Shown here: piece after piece, positions 17,402 through 27,001 of the stretch
Position numbering within the stretch: position 1 is the first letter of the stretch
How the letters are laid out: each line of letters begins with the position of its first letter
Assembly (NCBI GenBank): GCA_036340635.1
Contig: JAYYYF010000002.1
Location: 83,305 to 147,304, forward strand
Direction: 5' to 3'
Source: GCA-002728855 sp036340635
GTDB lineage: Bacteria; Bacteroidota; Bacteroidia; Flavobacteriales; Flavobacteriaceae
Length of the DNA stretch: 64,000 nucleotides
The notes under the pieces: model-generated
The model's input: the letters and a program-made list of their open reading frames with translations, nothing else
Told to the model about the DNA's origin: nothing
Databases searched by the model: none
Translations under genes and position numbers: made by a program

Positions 17402-18770
17402 GCTCCCTAAGTTCTTCGGAGAAGTCAGGTGAAGCAAAATTTGCAAACCCATTTTTTATAATTCCATTCTTGTCAACAATTATAGCTTTATTTAACAAAG
17501 TTAAAACCCATTTTTTACTGGCATCTTCAAAATTTAAAAAGGCATATTGTTTATCCCGTTCAACTCGCATCATTTGATGAACTTGAGTCACAATTTCATT
17601 GTATGGTTGTATACAGATTCCAAAAAAATCATAATTAGGGAATTCTAATTCAAGTTTTTTAACTTTTTTAATAGTACTTCTAAAATGATTCATTTGAGTC
17701 TGTGACCAAAAATATATTACTGTTGGCCTCTTAAAGAGAGAACTGCTAACTATCGTGTCTAATTTATGATTTTGCAACTTGAGTTTTGGCAGTATTTTGT
17801 TTTGTCCCATCAGTCTTATTCCTTGGTGTAGAGTAAGTACTTCCTCTAAATAAGATTTGGATGAATTTACAGTAAAATAATATTGTAGGAATCTATCATG
17901 TTCTTTGTGATTTTCAGAATTAAGAATTTCCTCATATGCGATTGCTCTAGCAAGGTTATTTTTAATTGTATTTCCTTTTATTTCATTTTCAATAATCTCT
18001 AATCTCTTAATATTAAATTTTATTTTTCCTTTATTTAGAAAAAAATTCTCTGAACTATCTAGTGCTCTTTCATTGATATAGTTCATCAGATAAGTTATAT
18101 ATGGGTCAAAAAAAGCTAGGTCATTTTCTCCATAATTTAAATATTTTCTATACTTAAAAAAGAGACTGTCCTGTTCCTTATTCCAATTACTCCCTCTTAA
18201 AAGCGCATATCTTTCTCTTTTTGTAGCATATGGGTATATGTATGCTGCTTGAGTTATTTTTTGAGCTATAGGGGATAATTTTACTAGGGAATCCATTATT
18301 ATCCAATTTTCTTTTTTTTCTATTAGAAGAGAATCAATTAAAGAATTAAAACTATTACTGTCATTTGAGTATTTTGAAGACAAAAATTTGTTTTCATTTT
18401 CAAAAAGTAATTGGAGATCCATCATGAAATTATTTTTTGACGCTCCAATTCCAGAGTAAACAATTGATTCATTAAAAGCTGATGCATTAACCCTTACCCA
18501 TAAACTATCTCCTTTTTCTAAAAAGACGTAATTGTATTCTGGTATATGTTCAATTTTATAGACACCTAGATCTAATGAATCATATACTTTAGAAAATTTA
18601 AATGAATTATCTAATGGAAGAGAATCAATTCTTAGATTGTCTTTATAAAGTGTAACGTAACTAGATGAAGGATTTACAATATGGCCTCCAAAAAAAATAT
18701 GATCTAATTTTTCATGCTTTTTACAGGATACAATTAGCAGTAAAAAAAGACAATTCAAAAGTTTCTTCAT
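17394..18770 (-). CDS. Thioredoxin-fold lipoprotein without redox cysteines
   Basis: A lipoprotein of about 458 residues from ATG 18770 (a TTG at 18776 is less likely). The signal ends in LIVSC near residue 16. An N-terminal beta-rich part resembles the DUF4369-like region of Bacteroidota TlpA proteins; a helical middle follows; the C-terminal 110 residues have the TlpA/AhpC layout beginning RPTVIYFWSQTQMNHF. Where active TlpA proteins have WCxxC, this protein has Q and H, so disulfide exchange is not expected. It may bind a partner or substrate instead. The family is given by layout only; function unknown. Confidence 0.75.
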   Translation of the reverse strand: MKKLLNCLFLLLIVSCKKHEKLDHIFFGGHIVNPSSSYVTLYKDNLRIDSLPLDNSFKFSKVYDSLDLGVYKIEHIPEYNYVFLEKGDSLWVRVNASAFNESIVYSGIGASKNNFMMDLQLLFENENKFLSSKYSNDSNSFNSLIDSLLIEKKENWIIMDSLVKLSPIAQKITQAAYIYPYATKRERYALLRGSNWNKEQDSLFFKYRKYLNYGENDLAFFDPYITYLMNYINERALDSSENFFLNKGKIKFNIKRLEIIENEIKGNTIKNNLARAIAYEEILNSENHKEHDRFLQYYFTVNSSKSYLEEVLTLHQGIRLMGQNKILPKLKLQNHKLDTIVSSSLFKRPTVIYFWSQTQMNHFRSTIKKVKKLELEFPNYDFFGICIQPYNEIVTQVHQMMRVERDKQYAFLNFEDASKKWVLTLLNKAIIVDKNGIIKNGFANFASPDFSEELRELN

Positions 18771-18879
18771 CGCCAAAAAAATAAAGTTATCATTTTTAAT
18801 TTTAAGGAAGGGTAATTATTAGGCTAAAACTATACTCATTTTTACATAGAATGTTAATTTAGCGGATTAAATTCATTTT

Positions 18880-20508
18880 ATGCTATCAGTTTCAAACTTG
18901 TCTCTACAATTTGGTAAAAGAATTTTGTTTGATCAAGTGAACATTGTTTTTTCTCCAGGTAATTGTTATGGTATTATTGGAGCAAATGGAGCTGGTAAAT
19001 CAACTTTTTTAAAGATTCTATCTGGTAAACTAAGTGCTAATTCAGGAAGTATTGATCTAGAGCCTGACAAACGAATATCATTTCTTGAACAGGATCATAA
19101 CTCTCATGATACATATGCTGTTTTGGAGACTGTAATAAGAGGGAATATTCCTCTATATGAAATTAAACAAGAAATGGAAATAATTTATTCTAAGGAAAAT
19201 TTTTCTGATGATGATGGACAACGACTGGGTGAATTACAAATAAAATTTGAGGAAATGAATGGATGGAATGCTGACAGCGATGCAGCTGCTTTGTTATCAA
19301 ATCTTGGGATTGATGAGTCTTTTCATGACAAAGTTATGTCAGACATGACAGGTAAGCAAAAGGTTAAAGTTCTTTTGGCACAAGCATTATTTGGTAATCC
19401 GGACGTTCTAATTATGGATGAGCCCACTAATGATTTAGACTATGATTCTATTATTTGGCTTGAAAATTTTTTAGCTGAATATGAAAACATAGTTATAATA
19501 GTTTCTCATGACCGTTATTTTTTAGATAATGTTTGTACTCATATTTCTGATATTGATTTTGGTAAGATTACCCATTATTCAGGTAATTATACATTTTGGT
19601 CTGAGTCGAGTAAATTGGTATCTAAACAGAAAATTCAACAAAATAAAAAGGCCGAGGAAAAAAAGAAAGAACTTGAAGAATTTATTGCTAGATTTTCAGC
19701 TAACGTAGCAAAATCAAAACAAGCTACCTCTCGAAAAAAAATGATTGAAAAATTAAATATAGAAGAAATTAAACCCTCTAGCAGGAGATATCCTGCAATA
19801 ATTTTTGAACAGGAAAGAGAAGCAGGAGACCAAATTTTGAACATCGAGAAATTATCATTTATCAGAGATTCGCAAGTTTTGTTTAGTAATCTTAATTTTA
19901 ATTTAAAAAAGGGAGACAAGGTTGTAGTTTTTTCAAAAGATTCTAGAGCAACTACAGCTTTTTATGAAATCATTTCTGGTAATTCTAAAGCCAGTGATGG
20001 AGAGTTTCAATGGGGTATAACAACTTCTTTTGGATATTTACCTTTAGACAATAATAATTTTTTTAATCAAGACCTAACTTTGATAGATTGGCTTAGACAG
20101 TGGATTGATAATAATGAAGATATAGACGATCTTTATTTGAGGGGATTTTTAGGGAAAATGTTATTTAGTGGTGATGAAGCATTAAAAAAGGCTAGAGTGC
20201 TTTCTGGAGGTGAAAAAGTAAGGTGTATGCTTTCAAGGGTAATGATGAATAGGTCAAATGTTTTAATGCTTGACGAACCAACTAATCATCTTGATCTAGA
20301 ATCAATAACATCATTTAATAATGCCCTAAAAAACTATAAAGGAACAGTCTTGTTTTCAACTAAAGATAGAGAATTTGCACAATCAGTTGCTAATCGAATT
20401 ATTGAAATAACACCAAATGGCATGATTGACAAATACTTAAGTTTAAATGATTATATGACAGATCCTAATATTAAGACTCAAAGAACAGAGCTTTATAAAG
20501 AAGTTTAA
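18880..20508 (+). CDS. ABC-F family ATPase with one consensus and one degenerate ATP site
   Basis: A soluble 542-residue ABC-F protein close to YbiT/Uup, a class that acts on ribosomes. NBD1 has Walker A GANGAGKST (34-42), Walker B LIMDEP (177-182) and H-loop H210, but its signature is DMTGKQKV (155-162). NBD2 has signature LSGGEKVR (441-448) and Walker B LMLDEP, but the Walker A position reads FSKDSRATT (351-359) and the H-loop reads STKD with K495. The linker (about 250-315) is strongly charged. Since a site pairs Walker A of one half with the signature of the other, one site is complete and one is dead. No export helices are present. Confidence 0.94.
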   Translation: MLSVSNLSLQFGKRILFDQVNIVFSPGNCYGIIGANGAGKSTFLKILSGKLSANSGSIDLEPDKRISFLEQDHNSHDTYAVLETVIRGNIPLYEIKQEMEIIYSKENFSDDDGQRLGELQIKFEEMNGWNADSDAAALLSNLGIDESFHDKVMSDMTGKQKVKVLLAQALFGNPDVLIMDEPTNDLDYDSIIWLENFLAEYENIVIIVSHDRYFLDNVCTHISDIDFGKITHYSGNYTFWSESSKLVSKQKIQQNKKAEEKKKELEEFIARFSANVAKSKQATSRKKMIEKLNIEEIKPSSRRYPAIIFEQEREAGDQILNIEKLSFIRDSQVLFSNLNFNLKKGDKVVVFSKDSRATTAFYEIISGNSKASDGEFQWGITTSFGYLPLDNNNFFNQDLTLIDWLRQWIDNNEDIDDLYLRGFLGKMLFSGDEALKKARVLSGGEKVRCMLSRVMMNRSNVLMLDEPTNHLDLESITSFNNALKNYKGTVLFSTKDREFAQSVANRIIEITPNGMIDKYLSLNDYMTDPNIKTQRTELYKEV

Positions 20509-20519
20509 TAAGTGATAAA

Positions 20520-20744
20520 TTAACTTTTTATATTAAGAGACTTGATGATTCTTAAAGCCCTTTCAGCTTCATTTTTGTTGACAAAAACTTTTTGTTCATA
20601 GGAATTCACTCCAAAACCTGCAAGTCGAGCGGATTCAGCTTCATCTTTTATAATAGGAAAAATTTTTTCTTTTGATAGGGTTTGACAGATTAGAGGTATG
20701 ATCATTGGCGACCCACTAAAGACTAAGATAGATTTTTCAGACAT
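20520..20744 (-). CDS. DUF2007 family small protein
   Basis: A 74-residue protein with the DUF2007 pattern: a short strand LVFSGSP, a helix, then KDEAESARLAGFG and a C-terminal VFVNKNEAERALRII. This family is a small ferredoxin-like fold named a putative signal-transducing protein, with no proven role. A longer reading frame reaches 20828, but its first 28 codons overlap the upstream gene and do not match the family, so ATG at 20744 is used. It follows an unknown membrane protein by seven bases and likely shares its mRNA. Confidence 0.82.
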   Translation of the reverse strand: MSEKSILVFSGSPMIIPLICQTLSKEKIFPIIKDEAESARLAGFGVNSYEQKVFVNKNEAERALRIIKSLNIKS

Positions 20745-20751
20745 ATATAGA

Positions 20752-21426
20752 TTAAAACTTGTCAAATTTGTTATTCCAAATGCTTGAGTTAAAGTTTTTA
20801 CCCAGGGCAAACCCATAGAAAATAACAATAGAGATTAGACCTTTTAAAATAAATAAGTGAATTATCCAAAAGGCCTTAAAATCCATTGAATGAGAAAAAA
20901 GACCTTCCGGAATTAATTTTGTAATAAAAAGACTCAAAAAAAATAGTGTAAACAATAATGTGTTTAAATTTTTATAAGGCCATACCAAAATTCTTCTAAG
21001 ACCTGTAAGATCGTTTCCCCATTTATGAATCAAATAATAATAATGTTTACTAAGCCTAACAAACAATAACGGATCATCTTTTTTTTCCAATTGGAAAATA
21101 CTTGAAGGACCCATTATTTTAAAATTATTTAAATTAGTCTGATGTTCTTTTTGTAAAAAATCTATTTTTTCAAGGACAACATTAGGTATCTTTCCTTTGA
21201 AAAAAGATGAATCTAAGAATCTTAATCTATAGTCAACACAAACTTTTTTTATATCATTTATATGAAAGATTTTTTTAGGATCTAATTTTTCAAAAATCAT
21301 ATCACCCTCTGTACAATATTTTTGGTTAATTAATTCTTGACTTGTAAGATCCCCTGATATGAAAGATTTTTTATTGGATCTTTTTTTTAAAACTGTTTCA
21401 ATATTAGTTACGTAATTAAAATTCAT
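20752..21426 (-). CDS. Hypothetical protein with two C-terminal membrane helices
   Basis: I do not recognise this 224-residue protein. The first 140 residues are soluble and charged, with no signal peptide. Two hydrophobic stretches (about 151-170 and 184-208) form a C-terminal hairpin, so the N-terminal domain probably faces the cytoplasm. The gene lies between pheT (16 bases upstream, same strand) and the DUF2007 gene, which suggests a shared transcript. Base composition matches the neighbours. No enzyme motif or metal-binding pair is visible. Confidence 0.8.
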   Translation of the reverse strand: MNFNYVTNIETVLKKRSNKKSFISGDLTSQELINQKYCTEGDMIFEKLDPKKIFHINDIKKVCVDYRLRFLDSSFFKGKIPNVVLEKIDFLQKEHQTNLNNFKIMGPSSIFQLEKKDDPLLFVRLSKHYYYLIHKWGNDLTGLRRILVWPYKNLNTLLFTLFFLSLFITKLIPEGLFSHSMDFKAFWIIHLFILKGLISIVIFYGFALGKNFNSSIWNNKFDKF

Positions 21427-21442
21427 TGTTGTTCAAAAGTTT

Positions 21443-23848
21443 TTAACGAATTTCAGCACCTATTTCGTTTGACAACCTTTTTCTTATATTTTCCATAACT
21501 TTATCGACATAATGATCAGTTAGTGTTTTGTTTTTATCTTGAAAATAAAAACTTACACCATATGATTTTTTACCCTTTGGAAGTCCTTTGTCAATATAAA
21601 CATCAAAAAGCTTAATTTCCTTTAATATATTTTTTTCAGTTGATCTTGCTATAGATTTAATATCATTGAAAATTACTTCTTGATCTATAAGTAGAGAAAA
21701 GTCTCTTTTTACTGTTGGAAATTTTGGAATGCTTTCAAAATTTAAATCTTTAATTAAATAATTGGACAACAGATTTATATTAAACTGACCATAAATTACA
21801 GGTTGTTTAATTGAGAAAAATTTTAACAACTTTTTATCAAGATATCCAAATTCAAAAAATTTTTCATGATTAATTTTATATTCTAAACCTTCTTGAAAAA
21901 TTTTGTTTTTAATAGGCTCTTCTTCCCATTTTTTAATCTTACCATTAAGAATGATCTCAATAATCCCTTTAAAATAAAAAAATATATCTGGTTGTTGTTT
22001 TATATTCCAATTATCTTCAAAAACTTCTCCGGTTAAACTAATAGCCAATAACTTTGATTCAGTGAAACTCTTTTTAGCAGTTTGATAAACTTTCCCAAAC
22101 TCAAAGAGTTTTAAATTTTTTGCTTGCCTATTGATATTAAATTTTATTGCTTCCAAGCAACTTGGAATTAAAGAATTTCTAAGCTGTGAAAGTTCTTGTC
22201 CCATTGGATTAATGATCTTAACAGGTTTTGATTCAATTGACAGGTTATTGTTTTTTGGTGAAGTAATAGAATTTGTAATAGTTTCATAAAACCCTTGACT
22301 AATTAGTGCTTTAGAAAGGTTTTGAAAAAAAGCATGATCTTTTTTCGATTCATAATTATAAGGATTACTATAAAATTTAAGTGGCATATTTATGTTGTCA
22401 TAACCATAAATTCTTAACAATTCTTCAATTACATCTGCAGGACGATTTACATCTACCCTGTATCTTGGTATTTTAATTTTTAAGGTAGACTGACTTGATT
22501 CGCTAATTATAATATCCAAAGAATGTAAAATGTTAATGATTTTATCCCTTTTGATTTTTTGACCTATTAACTTATCTATATCATCAAATTTTAAAGTTAT
22601 TTCTTTTGGTTTCTTTTCCTTTTTATATTCGAAAGAGTTTATTTGACTTATGGTGCCTCCTGCTAATTCTTGAATAAGCAGTGCAGCCCTTTTAATTGCA
22701 TAAACTCCTATTTCTGGATCTACACCTCTTTCAAATCTAAATGAAGCATCAGTATTCAATCCTAATTTTTTCGCGGTTTTTCTAATTGAAACAGAATCAA
22801 AGCATGCGCTTTCTAAAAAAATGTCTTTGGTTTTTTCTCCGACAGAAGATTCTTCACCTCCAATAATTCCAGCTATACATAAAGCTTTTTTATGATCACA
22901 AATCATTAAATCATTTGCATCTATATTTCGTTCAATTCCATCAAGGGTTTTAAACTTTTTAATTCCCTTGATTTTTTTCACTATAATTCCCTTATTAATT
23001 TTTTTCAAATCAAATGCGTGAAGTGGTTGACCTAGTTCGTGCAGGACATAATTTGTAACATCCACTACATTGTTTTTAGGAACAATATCAATAGATTTTA
23101 ATTTGTTTTGAAGCCAAAGTGGAGAGTTTTTAACAGAAACATTATTGACGCTAAGCCCATAATATCTTTCTGCGAGTTCGGGCTCTCTAATATCTATAGG
23201 AATTGAACCATTTTCATTCATTTTTTTAAAGTCTTTTACCTCAGGGAAACTCCATTTGAAATCAATTTTATTAAAAGTAAATAATGCTTTCAAATCTCTG
23301 GCTACACCCATATGACTCATTGCATCTGATCTATTTGGTGTTAATCCTATATTAAAGATATAATCCTCTTCAATTTTAAAAACTTGACGACATGGAGTTC
23401 CAGGTTTAATTTTCTTGTCTAAAACAATTATTCCTTCATGTGAGTCTCCTATACCGAGTTCATCTTCTGCGCATATCATTCCATTACTTTCTTCGCCTCT
23501 TATTTTAGTTTTTTTAATCCTAAACTCTTTCCCTTTTTGATCATATAAGATTGATCCTACTGTTGCTACCGCTACTTTTTGATTTTTGGCTACATTAGGA
23601 GCCCCACAGATTATCTGAGCTATTTCATTACCAAGATTAACTTTTGTAAGTTTTAAGCGGTCAGCATTTGGATGATTTACACATGATAAGACCTCTCCAA
23701 CAACGACACCTTTAAGACCTCCTTTTACTGACGAGAATTCCTCAACACCTTCGACTTCTAATCCAAGAGAGGTAAGCATCTCAGATATTTTTAAATAAGG
23801 TACAGTCGTTCCTAGAAATTCATTAATCCAGTTGTATGATATTTTCAT
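21443..23848 (-). CDS. pheT: Phenylalanyl-tRNA synthetase beta subunit
   Basis: The 801-residue beta chain of the alpha2beta2 enzyme. It starts with MKISYNWINEFL, then the tRNA-binding EMAP-like domain (about 40-150, with NHPNADRLKL and CGAPNV), the B3/B4 editing domain, the B5 domain containing FRFERGVDP before it, and the C-terminal anticodon-binding FDX-ACB domain (about 705-801, with FPTVKRDFSLLID). Bacterial length is normal. The alpha subunit pheS is not in the window. A 57-base gap separates it from recG on the same strand. Confidence 0.97.
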   Translation of the reverse strand: MKISYNWINEFLGTTVPYLKISEMLTSLGLEVEGVEEFSSVKGGLKGVVVGEVLSCVNHPNADRLKLTKVNLGNEIAQIICGAPNVAKNQKVAVATVGSILYDQKGKEFRIKKTKIRGEESNGMICAEDELGIGDSHEGIIVLDKKIKPGTPCRQVFKIEEDYIFNIGLTPNRSDAMSHMGVARDLKALFTFNKIDFKWSFPEVKDFKKMNENGSIPIDIREPELAERYYGLSVNNVSVKNSPLWLQNKLKSIDIVPKNNVVDVTNYVLHELGQPLHAFDLKKINKGIIVKKIKGIKKFKTLDGIERNIDANDLMICDHKKALCIAGIIGGEESSVGEKTKDIFLESACFDSVSIRKTAKKLGLNTDASFRFERGVDPEIGVYAIKRAALLIQELAGGTISQINSFEYKKEKKPKEITLKFDDIDKLIGQKIKRDKIINILHSLDIIISESSQSTLKIKIPRYRVDVNRPADVIEELLRIYGYDNINMPLKFYSNPYNYESKKDHAFFQNLSKALISQGFYETITNSITSPKNNNLSIESKPVKIINPMGQELSQLRNSLIPSCLEAIKFNINRQAKNLKLFEFGKVYQTAKKSFTESKLLAISLTGEVFEDNWNIKQQPDIFFYFKGIIEIILNGKIKKWEEEPIKNKIFQEGLEYKINHEKFFEFGYLDKKLLKFFSIKQPVIYGQFNINLLSNYLIKDLNFESIPKFPTVKRDFSLLIDQEVIFNDIKSIARSTEKNILKEIKLFDVYIDKGLPKGKKSYGVSFYFQDKNKTLTDHYVDKVMENIRKRLSNEIGAEIR

Positions 23849-23905
23849 ATATCAGCAAGAGTTGCTATAGACAAATATAATAATCTTAAGTGTAGCAGTT
23901 TTATT

Positions 23906-26005
23906 TTAACTTATGTAATTCCATATGTTTTTATATGTCTTCATTGCAAAAAGAGTTTTTTTTATAATTTGATTTTCAGGGAGTAAAAGATTAGGGTCTC
24001 TTTTTATAATCTTGATAGCTTCATTTCTAGCACTTTTGAGCAGTACATTATCTGTGATTATATCAGCGATTTTTAACTTAAGAATTCCACTTTGCTCTGT
24101 TCCCATTATATTCCCAGGCCCTCTAATACTTAGATCAGTTTCTGCTATTCTGAATCCATTATTTGTTTGTGTCATTATCTTTAACCTTTTTTTTGACTCT
24201 GCACTTAGCTTGTTCCCACTCATTAGTATACAGTAACTTTGTTTGTTTCCTCTACCAACCCTTCCCCTTAGTTGATGTAATTGTGAAAGGCCAAATCTTT
24301 CTGAGCTTTCAACAACCATTACAGAAGCGTTAGTTATGTTAACTCCTACTTCAATTACAGTTGTTGCAACCATCATATTTGTATCTCCATTTATAAAACG
24401 GTTCATCTCATAGTCTTTATCTGAACTTTTCATTTTACCATGTACAACACTAATTTGAAAATCTGGTTTAGGGAAGTACCTGCTAAGACTTTCATAACCA
24501 TCCATTAAATCTTTATAGTCTATTTTTTCAGATTCTTTGATAAGAGGGTAAACAACATATATTTGAGCTCCTCTTTCAATTTGGTCTTTCATGAACTTAA
24601 AGACTTTTAATCGATTAGAATCAAATTGATGATAAGTTTTGATTTCTTTTCTTCCTGGAGGTAATTCATCAATAACTGAAATGTCAAGATCTCCATATAA
24701 AGTCATGGCAAGGGTTCTGGGAATAGGTGTTGCTGTCATAACTAAAATATGAGGAGGAGTAATATTTTTTTTCCAAAGCTTTGCACGTTGAGCAACTCCA
24801 AATCTATGTTGCTCATCAATTATAGCTAGGCCCAGATTTGAAAAGGTAACTTTTTCTTCTATAATTGAATGAGTCCCTATTAGTATATTTAGTTTTCCAT
24901 TTTTTAAATCTCTGTGTATTAATTCTCTATCAGATTTTTTTGAATTCCCAGTTAAAAGTCCGATAGAAACATTTAGGTTTGATAAAAGTTTTTTTATAGA
25001 TTGAAAATGTTGTTGAGCTAAGATTTCAGTTGGCGCCATTATACATGATTGATATCCATTGTCAAATGCAATTAGCATCGACATCAATGCTACAATAGTT
25101 TTTCCAGAACCAACATCACCCTGTAACAGGCGATTCATTTGCCTTCCACTTCCAAGATCTTTACGTATTTCCTTTGTAACTGTTTTTTGAGCATTTGTTA
25201 ATTTAAAATTCAAATTATCAGTAAAAAAGGAATTGAAACCATCACCAACTGTTTTGAAAACAAATCCCTTTATCTTCTGCTTTCTTCTAATATTTTTTAT
25301 TATTAACTGTAATTGAATGTAAAAGAATTCTTCAAATTTTAACCTTTTTTGAGCCAGGGAAAGAATATCTTGATTTTTAGGGAAATGGATATTTATAATA
25401 GATTCGTGCTTACTTATAAAATCATATTTTTTTAATAAGTAATCTGGCAGACTTTCTGGCACCTTTTTTTTAATGGTTTTAAATAGATCAATTAATAAAT
25501 TAAAGATCATTCTTTGTGACAAACCCTTTGACAAAAGATTTTCTGTGCTAGGATAAATAGGTTTAAGTTTATGAGATGGTTTTTCGTTGAAATCAGATTC
25601 TAGGTCCATTTCTGGATGAGGTATACTAGGTTTTCCTTTGAACCAATTTGTTTTTCCAAATATTACATACGGGATATTTTTTTTCAAACTTTGTTGAATC
25701 CATTTATATCCTCTGAACCATAAAAGCTCTACTGTATTTTCACCATCAAAAAAAAAGGCCACAAGTCTTTTTCCTGATTTTTGAGAGATTATTTCAATAT
25801 CAGTTATTTCACCTTTTAATTGTACTTCAGAATTGTTTTTTGGAAGTTCAGAAATTTTATAAAATCTACTTCTATCAATGTAGCGATTTGGAAAAAAAGA
25901 AAGAAGATCTTGAAAGCTATATATTTTAAGCTCTTTTTTTAATAAATCAGCTCTATTAGGGCCTACACCTTTAAGATATTCAATTGGAGTTTGTAAAGGA
26001 TCCAT
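23906..26005 (-). CDS. recG: ATP-dependent DNA helicase RecG
   Basis: The fork-reversal helicase, 699 residues. The N-terminal wedge/OB domain covers about 1-230; helicase motif I GDVGSGKT lies near residue 295, motif II is DEQHRFGVAQR, then TATPIPRTLAM, and the C-terminal TRG motif region includes QLHQLRGRVGRG. All motifs are intact, so the protein should be active in rescuing stalled forks and branch migration. It is divergent from the patatin gene, and a 19-base palindrome lies in the gap. Confidence 0.97.
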   Translation of the reverse strand: MDPLQTPIEYLKGVGPNRADLLKKELKIYSFQDLLSFFPNRYIDRSRFYKISELPKNNSEVQLKGEITDIEIISQKSGKRLVAFFFDGENTVELLWFRGYKWIQQSLKKNIPYVIFGKTNWFKGKPSIPHPEMDLESDFNEKPSHKLKPIYPSTENLLSKGLSQRMIFNLLIDLFKTIKKKVPESLPDYLLKKYDFISKHESIINIHFPKNQDILSLAQKRLKFEEFFYIQLQLIIKNIRRKQKIKGFVFKTVGDGFNSFFTDNLNFKLTNAQKTVTKEIRKDLGSGRQMNRLLQGDVGSGKTIVALMSMLIAFDNGYQSCIMAPTEILAQQHFQSIKKLLSNLNVSIGLLTGNSKKSDRELIHRDLKNGKLNILIGTHSIIEEKVTFSNLGLAIIDEQHRFGVAQRAKLWKKNITPPHILVMTATPIPRTLAMTLYGDLDISVIDELPPGRKEIKTYHQFDSNRLKVFKFMKDQIERGAQIYVVYPLIKESEKIDYKDLMDGYESLSRYFPKPDFQISVVHGKMKSSDKDYEMNRFINGDTNMMVATTVIEVGVNITNASVMVVESSERFGLSQLHQLRGRVGRGNKQSYCILMSGNKLSAESKKRLKIMTQTNNGFRIAETDLSIRGPGNIMGTEQSGILKLKIADIITDNVLLKSARNEAIKIIKRDPNLLLPENQIIKKTLFAMKTYKNIWNYIS

Positions 26006-26031
26006 ATTTCTTTACCAATGTTAATTGAATT

Positions 26032-26050
26032 ATTCAAATTCAATTTGAAT
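26032..26050. repeat. 19-base palindrome in the recG-patatin gap
   Basis: ATTCAAATT (26032-26040), a central C, then AATTTGAAT (26042-26050) form a perfect inverted repeat. Related TTGAAT and TTCAA units flank it on both sides. It sits 27 bases upstream of recG and 48 bases upstream of the patatin start, so an operator for either gene is possible. It lacks a T-run and GC-rich stem, so it is not a terminator. In AT-rich DNA chance cannot be excluded. Confidence 0.4.
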
Positions 26051-26097
26051 TCTTCAAAACTTCTTCTAATTTAGGATAAAAACAGTATAATCTTTAA

Positions 26098-26985
26098 ATG
26101 CGTGCTTTAGTAATTTCAGGAGGAGGTAGTAAAGGTGCTTTTGCAGGGGGAGTAGCTGAGTATCTAATTGATAAAATGGGAAATGATTATGACATTTATA
26201 TAGGTACTTCCACAGGAAGTTTATTGGTGAGTCATTTGGCATTACAAAAAACTGAAAAACTCAAAAAATCCTTCACAGAAGTTACTCAAGAAAAAATTTT
26301 TGATAATTGCCCATTTAAAATAAAAAAGAATGGCAAAGAGGAGACGATTAGTATAAACCATTTTAATGTTTTGAAAAATTTTATAAGGGGTAAGAAAACA
26401 TTTGGGGAGAGTAATAATTTAAGAAAAACAATTGAACAAGAGATCAGGTATGAAGATTTTATAAAACTTAAAAAATCTAATAAGGAAGTTTTTATTACAG
26501 TATCTAATTTGTCAAGAAATAAAGTTGAATATAAAAGACTTAAAAATTGCTCTTTTAGTGATTATTTAGACTGGATATGGATTTCATGCAATTACGTTCC
26601 ATTTATGAGCTTAGCTGTTAAGGAAGGATGTGAATACGCAGATGGAGGCCTTGGAACAATAATTTCAATTGAAGAAGCTATTCGAATTGGATCTACCTAT
26701 GTGGATGTTATAATTTTAGATACTGAATTTCAATATACAAATAGAGTCCACTCTCGAAATGCTTTTCAGGCCTTAACTACAGTTTTTGGTTTTATGACAG
26801 ATAAAATAGAAAGGCAAAACATTGAGATAGGCAAACTGTTAGCGCATAAAAAAAAGGTAAAAATAAATTTTTATTATACTCCAAGAATTTTAACTAGTAA
26901 TTCTTTGATTTTTGAAAAAGAAAAAATGAAAAAATGGTGGACTGAAGGTTTTAATTATGCTAAAATTAAGTTAAGTGAAACCTAA
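26098..26985 (+). CDS. Patatin-like phospholipase
   Basis: A 295-residue cytosolic-looking patatin. The oxyanion loop GGGSKG is at residues 8-13, the nucleophile S38 lies in GTSTG (36-40), and the catalytic aspartate D182 is in the ADGG motif, so the Ser-Asp dyad is complete. There is no signal peptide and no barrel domain, unlike the secreted PlpD-type. It probably hydrolyses acyl esters of membrane lipids. It begins 92 bases from recG on the opposite strand and precedes the helicase by 16 bases. Confidence 0.93.
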   Translation: MRALVISGGGSKGAFAGGVAEYLIDKMGNDYDIYIGTSTGSLLVSHLALQKTEKLKKSFTEVTQEKIFDNCPFKIKKNGKEETISINHFNVLKNFIRGKKTFGESNNLRKTIEQEIRYEDFIKLKKSNKEVFITVSNLSRNKVEYKRLKNCSFSDYLDWIWISCNYVPFMSLAVKEGCEYADGGLGTIISIEEAIRIGSTYVDVIILDTEFQYTNRVHSRNAFQALTTVFGFMTDKIERQNIEIGKLLAHKKKVKINFYYTPRILTSNSLIFEKEKMKKWWTEGFNYAKIKLSET

Positions 26986-27001
26986 TTAGTATTTAAGTTA
27001 T

